The notes under the pieces were generated by a model, which searched no databases, was not told the origin of the DNA, and was given only the letters and a program-made list of their open reading frames with translations. 64,000 bases of DNA, from assembly GCA_000708835.1 (NCBI GenBank), contig DF237053.1:124001-188000 (forward strand), in the 5' to 3' direction. Made by a program: the position numbers and the translations under genes. Shown piece after piece: positions 24,413 to 36,211 of the stretch. The stretch comes from Klebsormidium nitens. Its lineage: Eukaryota; Streptophyta; Klebsormidiophyceae; Klebsormidiales; Klebsormidiaceae. Within the stretch, counting starts at the first letter, position 1. Each line of letters starts with the position of its first letter.

Positions 24413-25627
24413 CACTTTTTCAGGGGGTGAGGTGGGCTTAAGATCGGTTAAGATTTCTGGATCCTTCTATGGTAGAATATATGGTGAAGCTCTGACCGGA
24501 ATGTGCTCAAGGGAATGTGCTTGGAGGAGAGCTGATTGACGGTTGAGGGCTCTCATGACGGGTCGAAAAGTGCTCAGTTTTTGAAGCCTCTTGATCCAAA
24601 AGTGGTTCTAGGTTTGCAGAACTGGGGCACTAGTACTAGATAAATGCATGTGGGTAGGAGCTGAATGTGTGCGCATCCAGACTACGGCGCCTTGATTGTG
24701 ACTTCATTTTCAAAGGTGCATTGTTTTGCCACTACTTCCAAGAATCCTTGTAAAGTCATTCGGCAATCTCTGTCCTTTTTGGGTTCAATAGAATGGTGGA
24801 TTGTGCCTCAGGAGCCCACCATTTCTCCTCTGATTTCATGACCGGCAGCATTTTGTAGCTCAAGCCTGAGAGTGCTCCACACCACTGTTCCATCATGCGG
24901 TTTTGCTCACAATACCTGATCATGCTTTTACATACTCATTCGCCTTCCACTCCCGTGTCGTGACGTAAAAGTTACTTCTACCGGTGCCCATTTTTTATAC
25001 CACCACTTTTATCAAGCCTGCAATCAAGTTCAGGTGGCCTGTCTGGCCGAATGTGCTGCAATCAGCTTTTGTTCGCAATCCTTCCCCGTATTGATGCTGG
25101 TTTTTCAGCCTCGCTGCTTGCATCCCCTAAGTGAGTCAGAATTTTGTGAATGCGGCCCATGGCGCCAACTGCTTGAACGGGCGTCGCCCTGTTCCAGTAT
25201 GCGCCAATTGATGCGAATGAAGGACTAATTGAAGTGGCCTTCTGAAGGATGAAGATGGCACCAAGGAGAGGGGGATCCCTGAACAGGTTAGTAGGAGCTA
25301 TTTTGGGTTAATATCTTTCCAAGGTCTGTTCCCGAGTCGATCCCCGCGCTAGGTTAAATAACACTAACCATTAGCCGCGTATGATCAACACTGGCAGACT
25401 GCATACTGTTCCAGCTTGGACATCCCTGAACATGCACAATCTGGGGCACAATCCAGAGGCTGAGAAGGGGGATGGCCGCTGCGACTGTAAGCGTCTTCTG
25501 ACATAGCGGTGCATCGAGGGGAGACCTAGCTGGCCCCTCTTGCTTGTAGCAGAGAAGCATCCTGCATCGTCAGAAACATTTTGAACAGCGGCGGACGTTA
25601 GTCTATTCTGGTGCCAGCCAAGTAAAC
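24413..25627. promoter_or_regulatory. Divergent intergenic region (YdjM-like gene and NOB1)
   Basis: About 1.2 kb between two divergent start codons; both promoters must lie here. Loosely similar segments (for example near 24900 and 25068) hint at old duplication. No specific element is recognised. Confidence 0.45.
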
Positions 25628-28600
25628 ATGGGAGGCTTTTGGGCAGAGGCGGTTCGCCGCGACCCTGAACCCTCTGCGCCAGCCAAAGCCACAATGAGGA
25701 ACGAAACCCACAGCCAGATTAATGGGAACCCCGTTTCCGAGGATGGTAACAACCCGTCCGTGTCATCAGCGGTGGTTACGGCAGAAGCGGACAGCGGGCG
25801 AGCATCGGACACAGAGAAGAGTGGACCAATGTCTGAAGACGTTGGGGCTAGAGTGCATGTGAAGGGGAAGGATGGAGGGCATCTAATGACTCTAGTGGTG
25901 GACACAAACGCGATCATCACTGGAACTAGACTGGACAACATTGCGGAGAGCCTGGTAACCATTACCGAGGTGTTTGAGGAGATCCGGGACAAGCAGACGC
26001 GGCAGCTGCTGGCGAGGCTACCGTACGAGATCGAGACGAGGGAGCCGTCGGATGCAGCCCTGAAAGAAGGTAGGTGGTCGCATGAGACGATCCTGACAAA
26101 TGCTGGTGCAAACAATTGGTGGTGGTTTGTATTCGTTTAATGATGGTGCGTGAAGAAGTCGAGTTTGACATGATAGAGTAGGCCTCTATTTCTCAATTGG
26201 GTTGGGCAGCTTTTGATGCCATGCCATTCTTAGGTGTTCCACGACGTCAGGATGGTAAGACTCCAGGGTTTGTTTCTCGCTTAATAATCCTGAGCAGTAT
26301 TCATCGTGGGCAGTCTTCTCGGGTGCGATGAGGCCAAAATCAAGGCTTACCAGCTCATATTGCCATACCCCTAATTTCGATGGTCGCGTGATGTGGAATT
26401 TCTCTTTGGCCAATTCCTGCTCCTATTTTCCAACGCCATTTTTGACACCCCCATGGCAATATCTTTGTTTCTGCAGTGGTGCGCTTCGCCCGTGCGACTG
26501 GCGACCTCCACTCCCTCTCCCCCCCTGACATCAAGCTCATCGCTCTGACCTACACCCTCGAGGCCGAGCTCTACGGCACCGCTCACATTCGCCGTGAGCC
26601 CCCCCCAATCGCAGTGGCCAAAAAGTCTCAGGCCCGTATGAAGGACCCCCCCGGATGGGGAAAGGTCGCAAACCCGGCTGATTGGGCGGGGATTGACGAG
26701 GTGGGCGATGATGGGAAACGGCCCGGATCGAGCAGCGGTTTCGGAAAGGGGGGGTCGAGAATTTTTGGGGTGAAGCCTTTGGAGGGGGATAGTGTGAGTG
26801 TGGTAAGTTCGAGCGGGGCGGGGGAGGTTTTGAAAGGTGCGGCTGGGTTAGGGCTGGAGGAGGTATCAACCAGCTTGTCAAAAATCGGGTTGGAGGGAGG
26901 GTTAATGCCCAAAGAAGGTTCAGCGGGTCTGCCGGAGGTTAGCTTAGAGGAGCAAGGAGTGGGGACAGAGGAGCAGAAAGGGGAGTCGGTCTCAGAATCG
27001 AACATCGAAGAAGGTGTGAAGTCGGAAGGGAAGGGGGTTCCAAGTGGTTCAGAGGGCGCTGCGGCGTGGGGGGGCTTCATGGTGGCGCCACCTGTCGCAG
27101 TCCCGTTGGCCAGCAACTCCCTTCTCTCTACCAAGCCTGCAAATGACAGCAGCGCTCCTCAAGCCGTCGGAACCGCGAGCTTCGCAGAAGCGGCGCCTCA
27201 AAAGAACGCCCGCCAAAGCTTCAAACAAGGGGGGGGCAGAGGGGGGGGCCGAGGGAGAGGCCGAGGGAGGGGGAGAGGAGCAAAAATGGCGGCGCTCACA
27301 AAGCCGATTGTGGTGGATGGGGTTCATGCAGTGTTAGTGGAAGAGCAGGCGATCGAGCACGCAGAGGGGGGGGACGAGTGGGAGCGTAACGTGAGCCGTA
27401 GCACGCGGAGGAAACATCAACGGCGGGCCGAGAGGGCGGCGGGGCTCGAGACACCAGGGGGTGTGAATACAGGGGCCGCAAATATGGGGGCTGTAGAGGT
27501 TGGGGCGAACTCTGGGGACGGTCCCTCTGCTACTGCCGAGGGTCACGTAGAGACAGAAAGCAACGCTGAGACTCATGCAGAAAAAGGGGGAGAAGAGAAA
27601 GCGGAAATTGGGGCTGCAGTGGTGTCGAAAGGAGTGGGCTTGGTGGAGAACGATCAGAAAAGCGAAGCGGCGGCGGAAAGTGTGCGGCAGTCCGAGGGGC
27701 CGGCGAGCGCAGAGGGGCCGTCTGGTGCGGAAGCCGAATCGGGAGGCCAGTTTTCGGATGCAGAAGAAGACGAAGAAGCGAGCGGTGCCGAGGAAGACGA
27801 GCCGGAGGTAGAGTCTCCGGCCGCTGACGTCGACGACACCCCAGCTGACGTCAGCACGCGCGCAGAGCCAGAGGACAGTGGCGAGCCTTCGGGAGCAGCG
27901 GAGTATGAGTACGTTTACAGCGATCAGGAAAAGGCCCCGGAATCGATTCAGGTGGCTTTGCCCCAAGCTTCGCAGGCTGCTTCGGAAGTTGGGTCGGGCT
28001 GGGATGGGGCCTCCTCGGCCGCGGGGCCCGAACGGGAATCGGAGGTGGCGTGCATGACCTCAGACTTCGCGATGCAGAACGTGCTGCTGCAGATGGGGCT
28101 GCGGCTACTGTCGGTGGACGGGCTGGCCATCTCGCAGGTGCACCGGTGAGGATGTTTACGCTTTTTTTCCTTGTTCTTCTCACCCCCCTCGCTTCCACAT
28201 GTCTTTTTGGAAGCGTTCTTTATCAGTGCTCAGTCGTCTTCTCGAAGTGCAACAGCGGCCGCGGAGGGGCCATCTCGCAGGTGCATCGGTTAGGAGAAAG
28301 TTGTAAATAGTTTCGTTTTTCCTGACACTAAATGCCTGCTCAAAAGCCGGAATGTCGAGCAGGCATTTTGCCAATTACAACAGCAGCTGACAGCTTGGTC
28401 ATCTGGCAGGTGCACCGGCGAGCAGGCCGCCGCAAATTTCGATCTCCTATGCAGCCGTCTAAGCCCTTTTCTGGGCACAGAATGCCGTTTGCACGGCACT
28501 CGATTCCGCATGTCGTCTATTCTCGGTTTCATGCGCGTTATTGGAAGCTTGCCATCTAGCAGTGCTCGGTTTCCTTCAAGTGCTCAGGTGACGTGATTGA

Positions 28601-30645
28601 GTTCTGGGATCATGGTCCTGGTTGGCCCTGTGTTCGACACTACAGGAACTGGCGGCTTGATTTGTCGACGATCACATTCGAACAAAGGCAGAGACCTTGG
28701 ACTGAGGACTCGCCAGTCGTTAAGTTTACACGTTAAGGTTGGTTTAGCTCTGCCTCCCAATACTAAATTTGCTTTTCTTTCTCCTTCGACCGAGTACTCA
28801 ACGTTCTTCAGACCCCCGTCGAATTTTCTTGCTTAAGGACCTCATATCAAACTCAGAGTCCAACTTGTGTAAACATCTGCAGATTTGTATATGACACTCA
28901 TCTGACGGCCAGCTCTTTTATTGCCTCAGGTGGGCGCTCCGGTGTCAAGCGTGCGGGCAAGTGACCCACGAGATGGGCCGCATCTTCTGCCCCAAGTGCG
29001 GTAACGGCGGCACGCTCCACAAGGTGACGGTAATGGTCGGAGAGGACGGGGCGCTCGTGGCGGGCGTCAGGAAGCGCTTCAGCCTACGTGGCACGCGGGT
29101 AAGCGTTCACTGGGACTTTTTTGGCCGTTTATCATGGATGGTTATGGGCTGGTCAGAAGGTGGTTATATTCCCAATAATCAGACGTCGGCGACAACCAGG
29201 CATGGAAAGATGATAAATAACAGTTTGTTTTTCGATAATCCTGAGACTCAAGTCCGGTGATAAGCCTGGTTAGCAACCAAACCGTACTGTGGTTGTCACA
29301 GAAGTTGGGTTCTTCTGCACTTCGTGCTTCTCGGAAAATTTTCTGGTATGCCGACACTCTTACGATGTCGATCTTGCTTCGAGATGCTTTTTCAATGTTT
29401 GCCATGCTCTTAAATGCACATCATTCCGGCCTGCAAGTCTCCTGCAGCCCATCCCGTCTCGCCTTGCGAAAGCTGAGTCGTCCCACAGGGCGCTTGAAAC
29501 CCGGTCATCCACAAGGAATTTTCTTTCCATCCACTCTTCGGCTCGCGCATTTTTCGATTCGGTCAACAAACCTCCGTTCTTTCGTCGCTTCATGCGCTCT
29601 CCGATTCCCTCACCAACCTCTCGTTCTTCGCCCCGTGCACCAGCCGTTCCATCACCATTTGTCGTCCTGCGTTTGCCCCGTGTACTGTCCCCTTCCCTCA
29701 CCAAATCTACTTTCTTTCTTTGCTTTGTGTGTTAGCTCCTCACTCAAACATACCTTCTTTCTTCGCTTTGTTCATTAGCCGATTTCTTAACCAATTGACG
29801 TTTCTTTCCGTCCTTGTGCAGTATCCCATCCCCCTGCCTAAGGGCGGCCGCGAGGGCAAGCAAAGCGACCCGATCCTGCGGGAGGACCAGCTGCCGTCGC
29901 GGATTCGGCACGGCCTGGGGCCTCGGAAGAAAAAGGGGGTGAGCTCACAGACAAGCTCACAGACAGACTCTCAGAAAGTGCAACAGGAGCATACATTGCC
30001 GGAATGTGTTCGTTTTGGCTCTCCCTGTGTCCGTTGGATGTTGCAGCTCGTTGATTGCTCGTTTAGAATCGAAGACCGTGTCTGTCTCTGTTTCGGGAAC
30101 GGCGACTGGTTTGGTGGTTCTTGCTCTGGTCTCTTGTGAACGGCCTTTAGTATCTTCCAAGTGGCTGGCTGACTTGATGCGCTTCCCATACCGATTAATT
30201 CAGCAAGAGCATGGATAACTGGATATGAGTCCGCGAGAACGCGTTCTTCGACGAGGACGAAGGTTTTGAAGCTCTTCGCGCCTGCTGGTCATACCCCTCG
30301 AGCAGAGTGTGCGGCGTCTCGTGCCGTTCGTCTCCCTCTAGAGGCGGGCCTTGAGCTAATCGTTCTGGAAATTTCCGGCGGAAAATGTTGACAATTTTCA
30401 GTTCGAGTCGCTGGTGTTTATTTGAGACAAAAGTTTGAGGGTAGCTTTAAAGAGAAGTCCTAAGCTCCGGGTGTAACCCCTTGCAGGAAGTCGACGTCTT
30501 CGGCGCAGAGTACGGCCCCGAGACGTGGTTCCAAGCGGTGCCCACGAAGGGAGTGTCTCACAACGCGGTCCACGTCAAGAACGCCACCGCCGCGTTTAAC
30601 TCGCGGAAGAATCCGAACGAGCGCAGAGTGGCCCGGAAGAAATAA
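25628..30645 (+). CDS. NOB1: NOB1, PIN-domain endonuclease of 40S ribosome maturation
   Basis: Exons 25628-26069, 26477-28145, 28930-29098, 29822-29938 and 30487-30645 join in phase at GT-AG sites to give 851 residues. The PIN domain starts near residue 85 (LVVDTNAIITG) and runs through EEIRDKQTRQLLARLPYEIE and FARATGDLHSLSPPDIKL, keeping the acidic metal-binding residues. The zinc ribbon is CQACG plus CPKCGNGGTL, and the C-terminus (PKGGREGKQSDPILREDQLP, then NPNERRVARKK) also matches NOB1. NOB1 cuts the 3' end of 18S rRNA in pre-40S particles in the cytoplasm. Between PIN domain and zinc ribbon, exon 2 carries an insert of over 450 residues: an RGG-like tract (GGGRGGGRGRGRGRGRG) and a long Glu/Ala/Ser-rich acidic part. 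This makes the protein clearly longer than Arabidopsis NOB1. Decayed copies of the exon 2 end follow in intron 2. Confidence 0.96.
28268..28580 (+). repeat. Three decayed copies of the NOB1 exon 2 donor segment
   Basis: The functional end of exon 2 (GGCCATCTCGCAGGTGCACC from 28125, then GTGAGG) recurs in intron 2 at 28268, about 28397 and about 28550, spacings of 143, 129 and 153 bp. At the donor position the copies read GTTAGG, GCGAGC and a lost site. CAACAGC-type exon sequence upstream is also repeated. Confidence 0.82.
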
Positions 30646-32207
30646 ACTTGTCTCCGCTTAAGCCTGTAATTCTGTCATGCACCCTAGCCCTGATAGCCGG
30701 TGAAAGGGTGCTACTACTTTGAATGAGCAGCATGCGGCACAGGGATAGGAGACGCTTGGAACCATAATGTCATGCGATTTTAGTGTTGAAATTATCCGTA
30801 CAACCAAATCATGCACCTAGTGACGTTTGACATTGGCTACGTACGTGACCTTATGGTCGCTCCCGTATCGAAATACTGCATGCTCCGGGATGGGCTGGTT
30901 TGAAGCAGACGTCAAGTCGAGCAAATTTGCACATGCTTGCGAATGCACTTAATGTACCTAAACATGGCATGTGTTCGTATGGGCTATATACGCCTCTTGA
31001 TTGAGTTGTGTGTTGGATCTATGTTAACGCGATTTGATCATCAAATCTTAAATTTCAATATGTGGATTGATTGCCTGGTACAGGAAGTTCATGAGTCTCA
31101 TCTACATGCTGGCCCTAGCTAGCTAAAGCAGCCGTTCTATATCTTGCAAATGATCGATGGCACATATGTTGTCAAAATTGTGCCCGCGGTGTTTGAAGAT
31201 GCCGAACCACAGACTGAAAAGAGTTTCTGGGCCGCATGCAGCCAGCGTTCCTTCTTGTCGTTGACGCCTTGTTGAGCGCAAAGAGTTGGCTCAGTGATGC
31301 ACAGCTTGAGAAAGAGAAACGAAATCTATTCTTTCGAGTCTGAGATACAGCTGTCCGAATTGACATGCCATCAAGAGCCATTTTTCGAAAAAGGAGGTAA
31401 CGTTTCTCTTACTTCGACAAGTCCAAATCGTTGCTTTTGGTCTGAAGAGCAAGGACACGAAGTTCAAAAGTGGGAAGGAACGTGTTGACCGTTTCCGAAC
31501 TGAAAGCCAAGGCATACGAATGGACGATTCTTATCCTAGCCGGAATCTACTGCAGAGGCATCTGTTCCTTCACTTCATAGACGGTTTTGAGACCCTCGAT
31601 GAGGATTTGATTGAAAGTACCTAATTCATGACAAGTTTCATGCTGGTTAGACACGTGTCAGTGCGGAAGTGCTTCTTTATTTCGAGTGGGACGTCCAGAG
31701 ACTCCAGACGGAGCTCCGGAGTCCGTCGGCACCTTCCATTCCGCGGCCGAGCCAGGAGCCTGCGCAGTGCGGAATGCGGATGCCTAGCCGCGGAAATCGA
31801 CGAACTCTACCTTCAGTACGTCATTATGGCTGACGCCATCGTTCAAGTGGTGTCATGCTTTCGTACTGAAAAGAGAAAGCGAGCTGCATGTGGCCGAAGT
31901 TGAACGAACTCCACAACGATGCGCCGTACTATCGAAAAGTCAAACTTTGAATGATTCACGCAAAAGGGTCGTCGTCTTCGAGTGCCACGTTCACATTGCA
32001 CAGCATCAGCAACACAGTCCAAAATGTACGGTCTAAATATTTAGAAATTTCAATCATGCAAGTCAATCATGTAACACGACCATGCATGAGTCATGACAAT
32101 TGTGGAATTGATGGCGAGTCTGCGACCCTCTGATGCCGACACGTCTCTTACCGATGCCTACGCGCCTGCCAGACGAGAATTTAGACAAGAGAATCAAACG
32201 CAGGATA
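30646..32207. other. Intergenic region downstream of NOB1
   Basis: About 1.5 kb with only short open frames and no recognisable gene. AATAAA overlaps the NOB1 stop codon. Nothing else is seen before the fold-back element. Confidence 0.5.
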
Positions 32208-32651
32208 GGTCTCGTTTTCATGTTGACAAAGGGCAAGGGAAAGCACCCGGGGGACGGGTAGGGTTGGTATGGGGGTTAGGTGTGTGTACGGTGCAGAGCG
32301 GGTGACATTTAGTCGGTTTAGGTTTTTAGGTTTGTTCGTGCCCCCGAGCACGATCCTTAGTCAACATGCGCTTAGTCAACATGGAATCGAGAAGTATAAA
32401 CGCAGGTCGACCTTCTGACCGCCGTTCAAGCAGTAGCCCACAAGCCGCAATTTGGATACTTCTCGATTTCATGTTGACTAAGAGCATGTTGACTAAGGAT
32501 AGTGCTCGGGGGAACCAGCAAAACTAAAAACCTAAACCTGGGAATGACGCGCTCCGCACCCGTACCCACCCTAACCCCCAAACAAACCCTAACTGTCCCC
32601 CGGGCACTTTCCTTAGTCAACATGGCCCTTAGTCAACATGAAATCGAGACC
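32208..32651. mobile_element. Nested fold-back (MITE-like) element with TA flanks
   Basis: The ends are inverted copies: GGTCTCG at 32208 and CGAGACC ending at 32651, continuing inward for about 50 bp each with TTGAC and GGGGGAC blocks. TA lies directly outside both ends (32206-32207, 32652-32653). Inside is a second inverted repeat (about 32340-32400 against 32455-32515) built on CTTAGTCAACATG and CCCCCGAGCAC. Between outer and inner arms are G-rich (left) and C-rich (right) tracts with CCCTAAC motifs, also inverted. It has no coding capacity, so it would be a non-autonomous DNA element. A fragment of the same family lies at 38236. Confidence 0.8.
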
Positions 32652-32972
32652 TATGCAAATTGGGCTGCAAATGTTGTTGTAGTGTCTCTGGAAAGTGGGG
32701 GGGTACAGGGGGGAATTGGTCAAACGACTCGGATAGAACATGGAGAGATTGGTCCCTCCGAGCACGACAAAAGGTCGAAGGCCCGCTTTTGCGTCTCTGA
32801 TAACTTCGTAGTACATTTCTCAAGCGCCAGCGCCCGTCAGACACCAGACGGCCATTCGTCAGCTGCAAAGCTTATCTTGTCACACGCCTGCCAAGAGGGA
32901 GCTTAAGCTGAGAGGGAAATATCGTCGAAGGTCTGCTGTACCTAGTCGCTCCGAGTAGATTCTCGATCCAGG

Positions 32973-35900
32973 ATGGCAACCACCAGGTGAGCTCCTGTAG
33001 TTGTACCAACGGTTTCTGCTTCTTGTTCCGACTTCTTTTCCTTTCATACATGGATGAGTGCTGGACCAGTTCAGGGTAAGACCGCGTTCAGAGACCTGTT
33101 GAGACTCTCATTGCGAAAGTTAGTATATATCCGGGATCCAGGGCCTTAGAACCCAATTGCAGTTTGGCTTCTGCTCATACTGAGCAAAGCTGACCTTGTG
33201 GCAAGTTTTTCTCTGCTTGATGCTCATCGCAGGAGTGACCTTTTGTGGGGCAATTGGTTTCTTGGTTGCACTCACTTGACCCTCCAATATTGCTGTTTGC
33301 TAATGTCCTGCTTCAGTTAAGGAACACTCATGATCGAGGGTCTCAATGATTGCGCAAAACCGATATCATTCAGCCAGCCAAGTTCGCCTCGTCGCCTCTG
33401 CACTTGAAAGTATGTTGTGCTAATCAAACCTTGAGAATACTTGTACATGACACCTTAAGGTATTCTTCGTGTCCACCAACCAAGACTCCCCATCTAAATT
33501 ATGCCAGAAGGCCACAATTACTGTTCAAAGCCTGATGCTGAGGAACAAATCCTCGTACTAAACCCCACAAAATCTCTTTTGCATAATTCAGATCGTCCCT
33601 TCATTGACAAGGCCTTCGGCGCCCAAAATGGACATCAAGGGGGACCATCTTTCCATCCAGGACATCATCGATGTCAGCCTCTTGGGCCGCCACGTGCCGC
33701 TCAGCCATGACGTGGACGACCACGTGGCAGCAGCCCACCAGCTGATTCTCGACCGTCTGAAGGCGGGTCAACCCATGTATGGGGTCAACACCAATTTCGG
33801 GGGGCTGGCAACCAAACAGCTCACGGCAAACGAAGCCTCTGCTCTTCAGGAGAACCTCATCTGGGGCCTCAAGAGCGGGGCGGGTCGCAAGCTGCCCCCC
33901 TATCTAGTTCGTGCAGCCATGCTCATCCGCGCAAACGCGCTGGCCAGGGGGGCTTCGGGCGCCCGCAGGATCCTCATCGAACGGTTGCTGGCGTTCCTGA
34001 ATGAGGGTGTGACACCTGTCGTACACGAGCTGGGCTCTATTGGCGCGAGCGGCGACCTTATTCCGCTGGCGGAAATTGTCGGCTGTGTCATTGGCCTCAG
34101 TAAGGCCTACCGGGTTGTGGACCAGAATGGGAGAGAGCTCGACGCCCTGGCAGCGCTTGCTGAGATGGGCCTTGAACCACTTAGGCTGGAGGTATGTGAC
34201 TTTCTCCAGTAATTCTCAGGTTGGCTGCAAAAGCAAGCCATCTCAATCCTACAGTAGCTCAAGTGTTTTGAAGTGCGTGCTGATCACGAGGTTTCGTTGC
34301 GGTTTCCGAGACTCTTGATTGAGATGAAGCTTTTCGGACAAGAGAACTTATCATCCAGAGTATCATTGTGAACTTTAGGCAGACCTGTCAAAGCTTCGAA
34401 GATTGTCAACAGTCTCTTTCTGATTTAACGTTGCTGTCCTCGAGGAAGCAGCTTCAATTTCAAATTTTTCAAGACATCAATTAGTGAAAGCTGCACCATC
34501 TTTTTCGCAGCGGAAAGAAGGCCTCGCGCTCGTGAACGGCACCTCCATGATGAACGGCATCGCGTGCCACGTCATCACCGACGCTCGCAAGCTGCTGCGC
34601 CTCTCGCTGTACTTGCACGCCTTCTACATCCAGGCGCTCGAGGGATCCCCCGAACCCTTCTCCGCGTTTCTGCACCAGTGCAAGCCGCATCCGGGGCAGG
34701 TTGAAGCTGCCAGACTCATGCGCGAGCTGCTAAAGGGCGGGAAGGTCCTTCCGAACGCCGAGCAAATGCTCGAATCGGATAAGGCGCTGATTCAAGACCG
34801 GTACTCTATTCGCTGCCTACCGCAGTACATGGGACCGATCCTGGATGCGTTCGCTCTCATTGAGAAGCAGGTATGGCGTTGCACGTAGTGAAGGTGCAAG
34901 GCGGTGAGGTTTGCTGGGTTGCCTCATTAGTGGCGTTGTGCTCTGGTCATAGTTGTTGGGTGGTGTTTGATGCTTCAATGCGCTTCATCTGAATAGCTTG
35001 CATTGGTCAGCGGCAGTCTCTTCGTGCAAAAGTAACTTTTGAGCATATTCCCACGTGTTCGCATTCTGAGCTGTCTTCCCATTTTTGTTGCTGTAAGGCC
35101 TCGAGCACTTTTTGTGTTCATCCTTTGTCTCCAGATTACAGAGATATTAAATAGGCCTTTGGCTCATATGCAGGTTGAGATGGAGGCGAACTGCGTGGAC
35201 GACAATCCGCTGGTGGACGTGTCCGCCGGAATGGTGCTAAACGGGGGCAACTTTCTGGGGCAGTACATCGGAACCGGAATGGACCTGTTACGATATCACG
35301 TCGCCTTACTTACGAAGCATCTTGACACACAGATTGCAATGCTAGTTACGCCCAGCATGAACAACGGGCTGCCTGCGTCGCTAGTTGGCACACGAGCTGA
35401 CGATACGGGAATCAAGCTCGGCTTGAAAGCATTGCAGATCTTCGCCAACTCTGTCCTACCCCGGTTGATGCACCTCGCTTCCCCGATAACGCACCTCTTC
35501 CCGACGCATGCGGAGGAGTATAATCAGAACATCAATTCGCAGGTTTGTCACTTATTGGCTGGCTCATATGAGCCCTCATTTCACCTTGATCGTGCAACAC
35601 GGGGGCTCGCAGGAGCATGCCTTGTAAAGAGATGGTATTTGCCTGCTCGATATAGATGGGAAGTGATGAGATTCGTGGCCACAAAACTCAGTAAGCAACT
35701 CAATAACGTCCGAGCACAATTGGATCTGATCGCAATGCATACTCTCAGACTGTTGTATTCTGAACCCCTCACCTTGCTCGTTTCCAACTGTGACTCGAAC
35801 TTTCAAGAAATATTGATCGCGCCTCTCTCATCCTTAGCTCGCAGCTCTGGCTCTGTGTCTAGAAGGCCGTGTTTCAATGATTATTCTGCAGGGTTCAACT

Positions 35901-36211
35901 CTGCCAACCTGGCAAGAGAGTCTGTTGGTCTTCTAAGAACCTACCTTTCGGCTGGGGTGATTTTTCCGATTCAGTCAATAGAGCTACGCGCTTTCGCTAG
36001 GGAGGGGCACTAACATGGCGAGGCATTTTTGTCGCCTGCGTGTCGCCCTCTGTATAACGCCTTTTACAAGGCATTTGGGCAGCCCAATCAAACGACGAAG
36101 CCGTTCGTCGAAAAGAATGGCGACCAGGATCTTGCAGACTTGATTTCGAGATTGGAGATTGACCTTGCCAGCGTGGACAGCAGGTTGTTAGACAGCGTCT
36201 GTGAAGGTTGA
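32973..36211 (+). CDS. PAL: Phenylalanine/aromatic ammonia-lyase, bacterial type, with lesions near the C-terminus
   Basis: Proposed exons are 32973-32986 (MATTR), 33612-34191, 34511-34870, 35174-35542 and about 35892-36211; the ATG at 33628 is an alternative start. The protein follows cyanobacterial PAL closely: MYGVNTNFGG with the catalytic Tyr61, GSIGASGDL whose Ala150-Ser151-Gly152 form the MIO cofactor, KEGLALVNGTS, QDRYSIRCLPQY, NCVDDNPLVD, HAEEYNQNINSQ. The enzyme removes ammonia from phenylalanine (or a related amino acid) to give cinnamate. Land-plant features such as the long N-terminus and inserted shielding domain are absent. Two problems occur: canonical splicing of 35542 to 35892 shifts the frame by one base, and an in-frame TAA sits at 36011 where the family has the Tyr of GHYDA, followed by 66 conserved open codons (FLSPACRPLYNAF ... 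to 36211). It may be a recent pseudogene, contain assembly errors, or use unusual expression. Confidence 0.85.

Noticed and set aside
24700-25110. Faint similarity among segments upstream of NOB1 suggesting further ~140-bp copies
   Set aside because: The matches are short and T-rich; I could not align them well enough to claim duplication.
27049-27966. Long minus-strand open frames opposite NOB1 exon 2
   Set aside because: They are shadows of the low-complexity NOB1 insert.
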